Shown: positions 1 through 6,010 of the stretch, piece by piece | How positions within the stretch are numbered: the stretch's first letter is position 1 | How the letters are laid out: the number at the start of each line of letters is the position of its first letter | Assembly (NCBI GenBank): GCA_016764955.1 | Contig: JAESQZ010000060.1 | Coordinates: forward strand, 1-6,027 | Direction of reading: 5' to 3' | Source: Deltaproteobacteria bacterium | Lineage (GTDB): Bacteria; Myxococcota; UBA727; JABDBI01 | Length of the DNA stretch: 6,027 nucleotides | The notes under the pieces: model-generated | Told to the model about the DNA's origin: nothing | What the model saw: only the letters and a program-made list of their open reading frames with translations | The model's database searches: none | Position numbers and translations under genes: made by a program

Positions 1-63
1 CGTGGCGACCGCGGTGGCGACCGTGGTGGTGGTCGCGGTGGAAACCGTGGTGGGCGATATTAA
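1..63 (+). CDS. C-terminal tail of an RGG/glycine-rich protein (5' truncated)
   Basis: The first 20 codons of the window form an open frame ending at TAA (61-63). The residues are almost only Arg, Gly, Asp and Asn in RGD/RGG-type repeats, ending GGRY-stop. Tails of this kind are known at the C-termini of bacterial RNA-binding proteins, such as small RRM proteins and DEAD-box RNA helicases, where they give extra non-specific RNA contact. The body of the protein lies outside the window, so the family cannot be decided. The repeat is coded with mixed GGT/GGC/GGA/GGG and CGT/CGC/CGA codons and is followed by a clean stop, which supports a real protein end rather than a chance frame. I infer an RNA-binding protein; which one is open. 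Confidence 0.6.
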   Translation, partial: RGDRGGDRGGGRGGNRGGRY

Positions 64-113
64 AGCTGATGATTTGACCACTTCTAACAAAGAAGCGTAA
101 GCTCTCTGCACAA

Positions 114-124
114 GGGGGGGAGGA
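114..124 (+). promoter_or_regulatory. G7 run plus AGGAG ribosome-binding region before the 315-aa gene
   Basis: Seven G residues (114-120) run straight into AGGAG (121-125), whose last G is the first base of the GTG start. The AGGAG itself is too close to the start for normal use, so pairing would have to use the G run (with G-U wobble) or GGGAGG. The frame has a stop at 98-100 and no ATG, GTG or TTG between it and 125. The next in-frame starts are GTG 143 and ATG 218, neither better placed. This decides for 125 by default but leaves some doubt. Confidence 0.4.
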
Positions 125-1072
125 GTGGACAAACCTAAAGATGTGGGTGGGGGCACTAGTACCCCACCTGTTCGTCAAGAGCACGAAAAGACTCTAGCTG
201 ACAGTTCTACTGGTAGTATGGTGGATATGTTTGCGGCAGACGAAAAACGATCTCCTGGTACTACGCCTCGAACGGTTCCCGGCTCAGGCTCTGCTACTGC
301 CTCGGCTACGCCCACTCATGTTTCACCAGCTGATACGTCTAGCTCTGCTGGATCGACTCCAACCAACCAGGTTTATGAAGATGGTCCTGATGTTGCAGGA
401 GGAGGTGCTCGGGCTACGGGTGATATTGCAGCGGCTGCGGGCGACGAAGAGCAAAGTTCAGCTTGGTATAATCCATTAACTGCAGTTGCTAGAGGATTGG
501 CTGGTCTTACCTCATTAGTTAGAGGCGCCACTTCGGCTGTGGCTGGCTGGCTTAAACCGGGGGCAGTAGTGCACCGCATTCCAGGGGATTCAACCGACCT
601 GCTTCAAGAATTGAAAAAACCCTACTCTTCTGCGGATTCTGAAGCTCTTCATGCTCAAATATCAGTAGATCTAAAGCGCCAAATGCGCATCGATATCAAT
701 GGTATAGTTCTCCCTGCTGCTGATTTTGATCCGGAAAAATATGGGGATTTAATGACAGAATTAGGGGTTTCAGCTGAAGACGCCAATAATTGTAAATATT
801 TTTTGCAACAGGGCAGTGCTGCGAAGGCTCTTGAATTGGTTATGAAGCAATTCTCAGAATCGGATCAATTATTGCTCGCTCCTAAAGCCCCCCTTTCTGT
901 TAAGGTTGGCGTAGATCCCCAAAATCATACTCTTTCTTTAGATATTGAATTTGAGCCACGTCCCGTAGACCGCTCAGACCCCAGTGTTTCTCTGGGAACC
1001 CTCAAAGTAGTCATGAAAGTGCCCGATATTAGAAAGTCTAACGAATGGACATTAGAGTATGAAAGAGGTTAA
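125..1072 (+). CDS. Uncharacterised protein with disordered N-terminus and short hydrophobic segment
   Basis: I do not recognise this 315-residue protein. Residues 1-112 are low-complexity and rich in Ser, Thr, Pro, Ala and Gly, with no signal peptide, so they are probably disordered. Residues 114-149 form a hydrophobic, glycine/alanine-rich stretch broken by Arg123 and Arg133 at ten-residue spacing (VARG, then LVRG). This looks more like an amphipathic, membrane-associating helix than a full transmembrane segment. Residues 150-315 look folded: predicted helices around 156-187 and 205-243, and alternating beta-type patterns at about 257-277 and 288-312. There is one cysteine (Cys223) and no visible catalytic motif. 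The start is GTG 125, limited by an upstream stop. The gene stands 61 bp after the RGG-protein end and 165 bp before rimP, so it is probably not part of the rimP operon. A secreted or host-directed protein is possible from its composition but unproven. Confidence 0.75.
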   Translation: MDKPKDVGGGTSTPPVRQEHEKTLADSSTGSMVDMFAADEKRSPGTTPRTVPGSGSATASATPTHVSPADTSSSAGSTPTNQVYEDGPDVAGGGARATGDIAAAAGDEEQSSAWYNPLTAVARGLAGLTSLVRGATSAVAGWLKPGAVVHRIPGDSTDLLQELKKPYSSADSEALHAQISVDLKRQMRIDINGIVLPAADFDPEKYGDLMTELGVSAEDANNCKYFLQQGSAAKALELVMKQFSESDQLLLAPKAPLSVKVGVDPQNHTLSLDIEFEPRPVDRSDPSVSLGTLKVVMKVPDIRKSNEWTLEYERG

Positions 1073-1082
1073 GGGTCTTGCC

Positions 1083-1134
1083 AAGCTTAAAAGCATGCGC
1101 TAGCCTGGCTTCAAGCTTTATTGCTTATTTATTT
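1083..1134 (+). terminator. Weak Rho-independent terminator candidate after the 315-aa gene
   Basis: Ten bases after the stop codon, AAGCTT (1083-1088) pairs with AAGCTT (1113-1118), and AAGC (1091-1094) pairs with GCTT (1108-1111), separated by a 2/1 internal loop. The apical loop is 13 bases. The 3' side continues into a U-rich run with a few interruptions (1117-1134). Position and U-rich tail fit a terminator. The stem is short, low in GC and interrupted, so strength would be poor. It could also be chance, since AAGCTT is self-complementary. Confidence 0.25.
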
Positions 1135-1145
1135 GGTACCAAATA
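1130..1145. promoter_or_regulatory. Perfect 16-bp palindrome, possible operator upstream of rimP
   Basis: TATTTGGTACCAAATA reads identically on both strands; the symmetry breaks at 1129/1146. It lies about 95 bp before the rimP start in non-coding DNA, a normal place for a dimeric repressor or activator site. The core TTGGTACC occurs again at 1177-1184, 44 bp downstream, in the same orientation but without the flanking symmetry. I cannot name the regulator. No strong sigma70-type promoter is visible: TTGCTT (1121-1126) with AATATT (1142-1147), and TTGAAA (1170-1175) with TGGATC (1193-1198), are both poor matches. Confidence 0.35.
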
Positions 1146-1212
1146 TTGCCCCAGCCTAACAGCCTTTGATTGAAACTTGGTACCGGGTCTTTTGGATCTT
1201 GAAAAAGATTTA
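1131..1212 (+). promoter_or_regulatory. Possible structured RNA leader of the rimP operon
   Basis: If transcribed from upstream of 1131, the leader can form a 12-bp stem between 1131-1142 and 1177-1188 (nine Watson-Crick and three G-U pairs, centred on the two GGUACC copies) with a 34-base loop. This excludes the small hairpin the 1130-1145 palindrome could make by itself. It is followed by an 8-bp hairpin 1193-1200/1205-1212 (five Watson-Crick pairs next to the loop, then two G-U and one U-A) closed by a GAAA tetraloop. That hairpin ends on the A of the AGGAG at 1212-1216. The pairings are seen in the sequence; a regulatory role is inference. It matches no riboswitch class I recognise. Confidence 0.25.
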
Positions 1213-1237
1213 GGAGAGCTGGGCATCTTGTTTTGTT

Positions 1238-1729
1238 ATGGCCCAGAAAGAAAAATTTTTAAAAATCTTAAGCCCGATTGAAGAGCAAATTATTGATGCT
1301 TTAGAGCCAGTTTTTGCAATGGAAAATTGTGAACTGGTTGATATTAAGATTGGTGGTTCTAAAGTTAATCCCAGTCTGCTTTTATATGTTGATAAGCCTT
1401 CGTTGGGAGAGCTGGGGGCATTGAGTCGTTTGGTGTCAGACACTTTGGATGTTGCTAATAATGAGGCAGGTTGGTTTGCAGGGGCTTATCATTTGGAATT
1501 ATCAAGCCCAGGTTTGGATCGGCCACTCACCAAAAAAAGTCACTTTATGAAAGCCGTACGCGAAATGGTTCGCGTTAAAACGGCTCAAGGAACGCGCAAA
1601 GAAATTTTGCAGGAAGCTCACGAGGATAGAGGCATTTGTTTGGAACAAGAACCTAAGTGGGTAGCCTGGCAAGAGATTCAAGATGCCCGCGTTATTTACC
1701 GATTTCCGAAATCGTCACACAGGAGATAA
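1238..1729 (+). CDS. rimP: Ribosome maturation factor RimP
   Basis: RimP (163 aa, normal for the family) acts in the cytoplasm in late assembly of the 30S ribosomal subunit. The N-terminal alpha/beta domain covers about residues 12-90, with the family-type CELVDIKIGG strand (31-40), the LLLYVDKP strand (47-54) and the SRLVSDTLDV helix (63-72). The hallmark segment ending in ELSSPGLDRPL is at 87-97. The C-terminal SH3-like domain follows (about 98-157). ATG 1238 is the only usable start: the frame has TAG at 1211-1213 and no ATG, GTG or TTG between. The only good AGGAG (1212-1216) is over 20 bases upstream, unusually far. It is the first gene of the operon, and its stop (1727-1729) lies only 6 bp before nusA; the AGGAG serving nusA (1721-1725) is inside the end of this gene. 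Confidence 0.93.
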   Translation: MAQKEKFLKILSPIEEQIIDALEPVFAMENCELVDIKIGGSKVNPSLLLYVDKPSLGELGALSRLVSDTLDVANNEAGWFAGAYHLELSSPGLDRPLTKKSHFMKAVREMVRVKTAQGTRKEILQEAHEDRGICLEQEPKWVAWQEIQDARVIYRFPKSSHRR

Positions 1730-1735
1730 TCTAAA

Positions 1736-3220
1736 ATGGATAAAAACCTAGATTTGAAAGCAGTCATCGAGCAGGTTGGAAAAGAAAAGAACATTGAGAA
1801 GGAAGTCATTGTCGGTGCTCTTGAATCTGCGATGCTGAGTGCAGCCCGTAAGAACCTTGGCCCTTCAGCGGATTTGGAAGCCCGTTACAATGAAGACTTG
1901 AGCGAAGTTGAGGTCTACGAGTTTAAGAAGATTGTTAAAGAAGTCACGAACCCAAGTGTCGAAATTGCTTTTGAGGCAGCCATGAAGCTGGATCCGGAGT
2001 TGACCGAAGACGCACTTGGCGAAGACTTAGGTATTAAACTCGATGCGAATGAGTTCGGGCGTATTGCGGCTCAAAATGCCAAGCAGATTATTGTGCAAAA
2101 AGTTCGCGAAGCCGAGCGTTCTCTTGTTTATGACGAGTACAAAGATCGAAAAGACGAGCTTGTGACGGGTATCGTTAGGCGTTTTGAAAAGGGCAGTGTG
2201 GTTGTCGATCTAGGCCGCGCTGAGGCGATTATTCCAACACGTGAGCAAATTTCCAAAGAGAATATTCGTGTGGGCGATCGAATCGTCGCTTATGTTTTGG
2301 ACGTGCTCGAAGAGTCGAGAGGTTCTCAAATTATTCTTTCTCGAACGCACCCTAACTTGGTCGTGAAGCTTTTTGAACAAGAAGTTCCGGAGATCTCAGA
2401 GGGCACTGTCACGATTGAGGCGGCAGCAAGAGAAGCGGGCTTTAGAACTAAGATTGCGGTTCGATCGAAAGACAGCGATGTGGATCCGGTTGGCGCCTGT
2501 GTGGGTATGAGGGGTGCGCGTGTTCAGGCTGTGATTCAAGAGCTCAAGGGTGAAAAGATTGATATTGTTCCTTTTGAACAGGATGAAGCTCGCTTTGTTT
2601 GTAATGCGCTTGCACCAGCAGAGATCTCTCGTGTGTTGGTTAATGAGACCGAGCACGCGATGCAGATTGTGGTGCCAGATGATCAACTTTCTTTGGCGAT
2701 TGGAAGACGAGGTCAAAATGTCAGACTTGCAGCAGAGATAAGTGGCTGGAAGATAGACATTGATTCTGAGTCGAAAGCTGCCAAGGAGCGCGAAGAGGCA
2801 GAGTACTCTCTATCTCAGGTTGAAGGCTTAAGCGATATTCAGATTCAGACGCTTTACAACCATGGCTTTAGAAAGGCTGAGGATGTTGCGACGGCAGAAG
2901 TTGAGTTGCTGAAGTCATTGCCAGGGATTCAAGAAGAAGAAATCGAGGCTTTGCAGGAAAGCGCTAAGACCGTTATGGCTCAGGAAAAAGTGCCACTTAG
3001 CCGTCAAAAGGCCAGATATTTGTTTGAGCTTGCCAGCTTGAATTTAGATCTCTCAGGATTGGAATTACCTGAGGAGGAACTGAAAATTTTGGATGAGGCT
3101 TATTATTCTGAGTTGATGGATTTGGTGTTGGATACACCGGAGCATTTGGCTCAGATAACAGGTTTTTCACGGGAGAGAGCGCAAAGTATTCATGAAAAAG
3201 CACTTTCGCTTACCGTTTGA
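1736..3220 (+). CDS. nusA: Transcription termination/antitermination factor NusA
   Basis: NusA (494 aa) binds RNA polymerase and nascent RNA, promoting pausing and hairpin-dependent termination and taking part in antitermination on rRNA operons. Domains in order: N-terminal polymerase-binding domain (about 1-125, with the conserved AKQIIVQKVREAER at 115-128); S1 domain (about 138-203, VDLGRAEAIIP 157-167); KH1 (about 230-300, DPVGACVGMRGARVQAV 250-266); KH2 (about 305-345, AIGRRGQNVRLA 321-332). After a charged linker (345-357) come two helix-hairpin-helix-like repeats: a clear one at about 360-414 (GFRKAEDVA, LPGIQEEEIEAL) and a more divergent one at about 428-490 (ITGFSRERAQSIHEKAL). AGGAG at 1721-1725 lies 10 bases before ATG 1736. 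The gene end overlaps ylxR by 29 bp. In some bacteria NusA feeds back on this operon; the sequence here does not show whether that holds. Confidence 0.97.
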   Translation: MDKNLDLKAVIEQVGKEKNIEKEVIVGALESAMLSAARKNLGPSADLEARYNEDLSEVEVYEFKKIVKEVTNPSVEIAFEAAMKLDPELTEDALGEDLGIKLDANEFGRIAAQNAKQIIVQKVREAERSLVYDEYKDRKDELVTGIVRRFEKGSVVVDLGRAEAIIPTREQISKENIRVGDRIVAYVLDVLEESRGSQIILSRTHPNLVVKLFEQEVPEISEGTVTIEAAAREAGFRTKIAVRSKDSDVDPVGACVGMRGARVQAVIQELKGEKIDIVPFEQDEARFVCNALAPAEISRVLVNETEHAMQIVVPDDQLSLAIGRRGQNVRLAAEISGWKIDIDSESKAAKEREEAEYSLSQVEGLSDIQIQTLYNHGFRKAEDVATAEVELLKSLPGIQEEEIEALQESAKTVMAQEKVPLSRQKARYLFELASLNLDLSGLELPEEELKILDEAYYSELMDLVLDTPEHLAQITGFSRERAQSIHEKALSLTV

Positions 3221-3443
3221 TAGAACGTGTATTGCGTGCCGCATGGTTCGAAAAGTGGACGAGCTATGGCGCTATGTGCGGCACCCCGACGGAATGGTTG
3301 TTCTAGATTCCAATGGAGTCTTTAACGGCCGAGGTGCCTATGTTTGCCAGAACGATAAGTGTTTTGAACTGGCAATTAAAAGAAAAGCTTTTTCAAGGGC
3401 TTTTAAAAAGGCCATTTTGGGTATAAACAAGGGCGTTGACTGA
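3192..3443 (+). CDS. ylxR: YlxR family (DUF448) nucleic-acid-binding protein
   Basis: This 83-residue basic protein has the two YlxR signatures: RTCIACR at 11-17, and GRGAYVCQNDKC at 46-57 followed by the helix FELAIKRKAFSRAF (58-71). Four cysteines (13, 16, 52, 57) could in principle bind a metal, though not all family members keep them. Known structures of the family suggest RNA or nucleic-acid binding; a role in regulating gene expression (including rnpB in Bacillus) has been proposed, and the molecular job is not settled. The start at 3192 lies inside the end of nusA (29-bp overlap). It is favoured because the next ATG (codon 18) would remove the RTCIACR motif. The purine run GGGAGAG (3171-3177) is 14 bases upstream, a loose fit, so translation is probably coupled to nusA. 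Its placement between nusA and infB is the usual one in many phyla. Confidence 0.92.
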   Translation: MKKHFRLPFDRTCIACRMVRKVDELWRYVRHPDGMVVLDSNGVFNGRGAYVCQNDKCFELAIKRKAFSRAFKKAILGINKGVD

Positions 3444-3447
3444 GGAG
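3442..3447 (+). promoter_or_regulatory. Shine-Dalgarno of infB, choosing among three ATG codons
   Basis: GAGGAG overlaps the ylxR stop codon (TGA 3441-3443). Three ATG codons follow back to back at 3449, 3452 and 3455. Spacing from the end of GAGGAG is 1, 4 and 7 bases, so the third gives the usual distance and yields the family-typical MAKVRV start. Confidence 0.7.
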
Positions 3448-3454
3448 TATGATG

Positions 3455-6010
3455 ATGGCGAAAGTAAGGGTACATGAACTAGCCAAGCGATTTGGCCTAT
3501 CGAACCAGGAGCTAATCGCTAAACTGGCTGCGAATGGTATCGTTGTTAAATCACACTCCAGTAACATCGATGAAGAAAAGGCTGCAGCCATTTTAAAACC
3601 TACCAATAAAGCACCCGCGAAGCCTAGAACCATGTTGAGGCGACGACGTGAGGAGCCAAAAATTGAGGAAACGGTGAAAGCTCCTGAACCAGCTCCTGCA
3701 CCAGAACCAACTCCAGTAGAAGTCAAGCCAGAGCCTGTTGAAACAAAGACAGTGGAGCTCGCTCCAAAAGAGGAAGTCAAAGAGGCTGAGGCCCCTAAAG
3801 AGCCAGTTAAACCTAAAGTGGCGCAAAACGTTGTTCGAGTGATTGATCCCAATGCCATTAAGGCAAGGCTTGCTAGTGAGAATCGAACTTTTAGACCAAG
3901 GCCGCCTGCAGGAGGTCCTCGGGGAGGTTTTGGGCAAGTTCGTGAGATCCGGATTGGCGGCTATGCTGGCGGGCCGGGTGCTCGTGGCCCAGGTGGGCCA
4001 GGAATGGCTCATAGGCCGGGCTTAAGACCTGCTAGGAAAAAAGGTCAAACAGTTGATTACAGCCGTAAACGCAACCAATCAGATGCCGGTGGTGGTTATG
4101 AGCTCTGGATGCAGGGCAACAAGAGGCGGCGTGGTGGTGGTGCTAAGAAAATAGGGAAGGCAACCCAAATAACTCAAGCAGCGGCGCACAAGCGTGTGAT
4201 TGATCTCTCTGGGCCTATTAGCATCAATGATTTGGCGCACCAAATGTCTGTTAAGGCTGGCCAGCTGGTTAGCAAATTGATGGGCATGGGCATGATGGTA
4301 ACAGTGAATCAGTCTGTGGATCCGGATACAGCATCTATTGTAGCTGGTGAGTTTGGCTACGAAGTCAAAAATGTTAGTTTTGCTGAAACAAGTCTTCTGA
4401 AAGAGGTTGAGGATACTGAAGAAAACTTAAAATCGCGTCCACCGGTGGTTACGGTTATGGGTCACGTGGACCATGGTAAGACCAGTATTTTGGATACCAT
4501 CCGTAAAGCTCGTGTCGCTGCTGGTGAAGCAGGTGGTATTACGCAGCATATTGGCGCTTACTCAGTGGAAACTGATAAGGGTACGGTGACATTTTTAGAT
4601 ACGCCTGGTCACGAAGCATTTACAGAAATGCGTGCTCGTGGTGCCCAGGTTACCGACATTGTCATTCTTGTTGTAGCTGCAGATGATGGTGTGATGCCTC
4701 AAACCATTGAGGCTATTAATCATGCGAAATCGGCTGGAGTTCCCCTGGTTGTGGCTGTCAATAAAATAGATGTTGCCAATGCCAAGCCTGAACGTGTATT
4801 GCAGCAGCTTTCTGAGCATGAAATTGTTCCAGAGGAGTGGGGCGGCGACGTTCAAGTCTTTAAAGTTTCTGCTTTGAATGGAACTGGCATAGAAGAGCTT
4901 GTAGAAGGTCTCGCCATGCAGTCTGAAATCATGGAGCTTAAAGCGAATCCTGATAAACTAGCGATTGGTAGTGTGGTTGAGGCTCGGCTTGATAAGGGCA
5001 GGGGCCCCGTGGCCACCGTGCTGGTGCAGGGTGGAACCTTGAAGAAGGGCGACGTTATTGTTGCTGGCGAGCACTTAGGACGTGTTCGTGCCATGTATGA
5101 TTCAAGTGGTCAGAAAGTGGATGTTGCCACACCTTCGATGGCTGTTCAGGTTCTAGGACTTTCTGGTGTGCCGATGGCCGGGGACAAATTTAACGTTGCT
5201 GAAGATGATAAAGCGGCGAAAACCATTGCAGATCATCGTGCTGCCAAGATTCGTGAGCAAGAGCTTTTGAAGTCTTCTCGTGTTACTTTGGAAAACTTCT
5301 TGAAGAGCTCACCTCAAGACAAAGGTCAGGCTTTACGTTTGATTGTAAAGGCCGATGCTTATGGCTCAGTAGAAGCTTTGATATCAGCCCTTAAAGGTCT
5401 TTCGACTCGTATGGTGACAGTTGACATTGTGCACTCTGGCGTTGGAACGATTACAGAAAACGATGTGAACTTGGCATTGGCTTCCAAAGCGATTGTGATT
5501 GGATTCAATACGAAACCAGACAGTAAAGCCAGTGTGCTTGCTTCGCAGGAAAAAGTGGATGTTCGCTCGTACAGTATTATCTACAACATGCTCGATGAAG
5601 TGAAGATGGCGATGACTGGTCTTTTGGCACCAGTGATGGAAGAAATCTATCTTGGTAAAGCTGAAGTTAGAGCGGTGTTCCCTGAGCATAAACTTGGGAA
5701 AATTGCTGGTTGTTATGTGTTGGATGGTAAGATTAATCGTAATGCGAAGATTCGGGTCAAGCGTAGCGACAAAACACTGCACGAAGGCGATATCGCTAGC
5801 TTAAAACGCTTTAAAGACGACGCTAAAGAAGTAACTTCTGGTTATGAGTGTGGAATTGGCTTGGTTGGCTTTAATGCTATTGAGGTAGGGGATGTGATTG
5901 AGTGCTTTGAGCACAAAGAGGTCGCAGCCAAACTTGATCAGGCGATTAAAGATGAGCCTAAAGAAAAGAAGCCAGTAGATATCGCTGAACAAGGAGCACC
6001 AGCTCACTAA
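3455..6010 (+). CDS. infB: Translation initiation factor IF-2
   Basis: IF-2 is the GTPase that delivers formyl-Met-tRNA to the 30S subunit and promotes 50S joining. Numbered from ATG 3455 the protein has 851 residues. It starts with an IF2_N-type domain (about 1-50, ending KSHSSNIDEEKAA). Next come a Pro/Glu/Lys-rich linker (about 53-120), a Gly/Arg/Pro-rich segment (about 142-235) and a second IF2_N-like domain (about 248-306). The G domain has G1 GHVDHGKT (336-343), GGIT (360-363), DTPGH (382-386), NKID (436-439) and SAL (472-474), so all GTP-binding motifs are intact. Then come domain II (about 503-600), C1 (about 625-735, KADAYGSVEAL from 632) and the fMet-tRNA-binding C2 beta-barrel (about 745-830). 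It ends in a short Lys/Glu-rich tail. The start could also be 3449 or 3452 (two or one extra Met). No frameshift or loss is seen. It follows ylxR by 11 bp and overlaps the next gene by one base. Confidence 0.97.
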   Translation: MAKVRVHELAKRFGLSNQELIAKLAANGIVVKSHSSNIDEEKAAAILKPTNKAPAKPRTMLRRRREEPKIEETVKAPEPAPAPEPTPVEVKPEPVETKTVELAPKEEVKEAEAPKEPVKPKVAQNVVRVIDPNAIKARLASENRTFRPRPPAGGPRGGFGQVREIRIGGYAGGPGARGPGGPGMAHRPGLRPARKKGQTVDYSRKRNQSDAGGGYELWMQGNKRRRGGGAKKIGKATQITQAAAHKRVIDLSGPISINDLAHQMSVKAGQLVSKLMGMGMMVTVNQSVDPDTASIVAGEFGYEVKNVSFAETSLLKEVEDTEENLKSRPPVVTVMGHVDHGKTSILDTIRKARVAAGEAGGITQHIGAYSVETDKGTVTFLDTPGHEAFTEMRARGAQVTDIVILVVAADDGVMPQTIEAINHAKSAGVPLVVAVNKIDVANAKPERVLQQLSEHEIVPEEWGGDVQVFKVSALNGTGIEELVEGLAMQSEIMELKANPDKLAIGSVVEARLDKGRGPVATVLVQGGTLKKGDVIVAGEHLGRVRAMYDSSGQKVDVATPSMAVQVLGLSGVPMAGDKFNVAEDDKAAKTIADHRAAKIREQELLKSSRVTLENFLKSSPQDKGQALRLIVKADAYGSVEALISALKGLSTRMVTVDIVHSGVGTITENDVNLALASKAIVIGFNTKPDSKASVLASQEKVDVRSYSIIYNMLDEVKMAMTGLLAPVMEEIYLGKAEVRAVFPEHKLGKIAGCYVLDGKINRNAKIRVKRSDKTLHEGDIASLKRFKDDAKEVTSGYECGIGLVGFNAIEVGDVIECFEHKEVAAKLDQAIKDEPKEKKPVDIAEQGAPAH

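Noticed and set aside
81..95. CTTCT/AGAAG hairpin with a 5-base loop after the RGG frame, as a terminator
   Set aside because: The stem is perfect but only 5 bp and AT-rich, and the following bases are not U-rich, so it does not meet the form of a Rho-independent terminator.
231..479. Plus-strand 82-codon frame inside the 315-aa gene
   Set aside because: It is an alternate frame within the low-complexity coding region, with a Leu/Arg-biased product and no recognisable motif.
1073..1237. A tRNA or other structural RNA gene upstream of rimP, as metY is in E. coli
   Set aside because: No cloverleaf, no T-loop GTTC-type sequence and no CCA end could be found in this stretch.
3403..3858. Minus-strand 151-codon open frame opposite infB
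   Set aside because: It is antisense to the low-complexity Pro/Glu/Lys linker of infB, which avoids stops on the other strand; its product is a Ser/Gly/Thr-rich string with no domain.
3593..4012. Minus-strand 139-codon open frame opposite infB
   Set aside because: It overlaps the linker and Gly/Arg-rich part of infB on the other strand; composition is biased (Trp, Phe, Ser, Leu) and no family is visible.
3890..4140. Glycine/arginine-rich part of infB as an inserted repeat element
   Set aside because: A long, variable Gly/Pro/Arg linker between the N-domains is common in IF-2, and the frame runs through it unbroken with ordinary codon use.
5384..5782. Minus-strand 132-codon frame opposite the end of infB
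   Set aside because: It lies fully opposite the conserved C1/C2 domains of IF-2; the His/Phe/Asn-rich product looks like a shadow of those codons.
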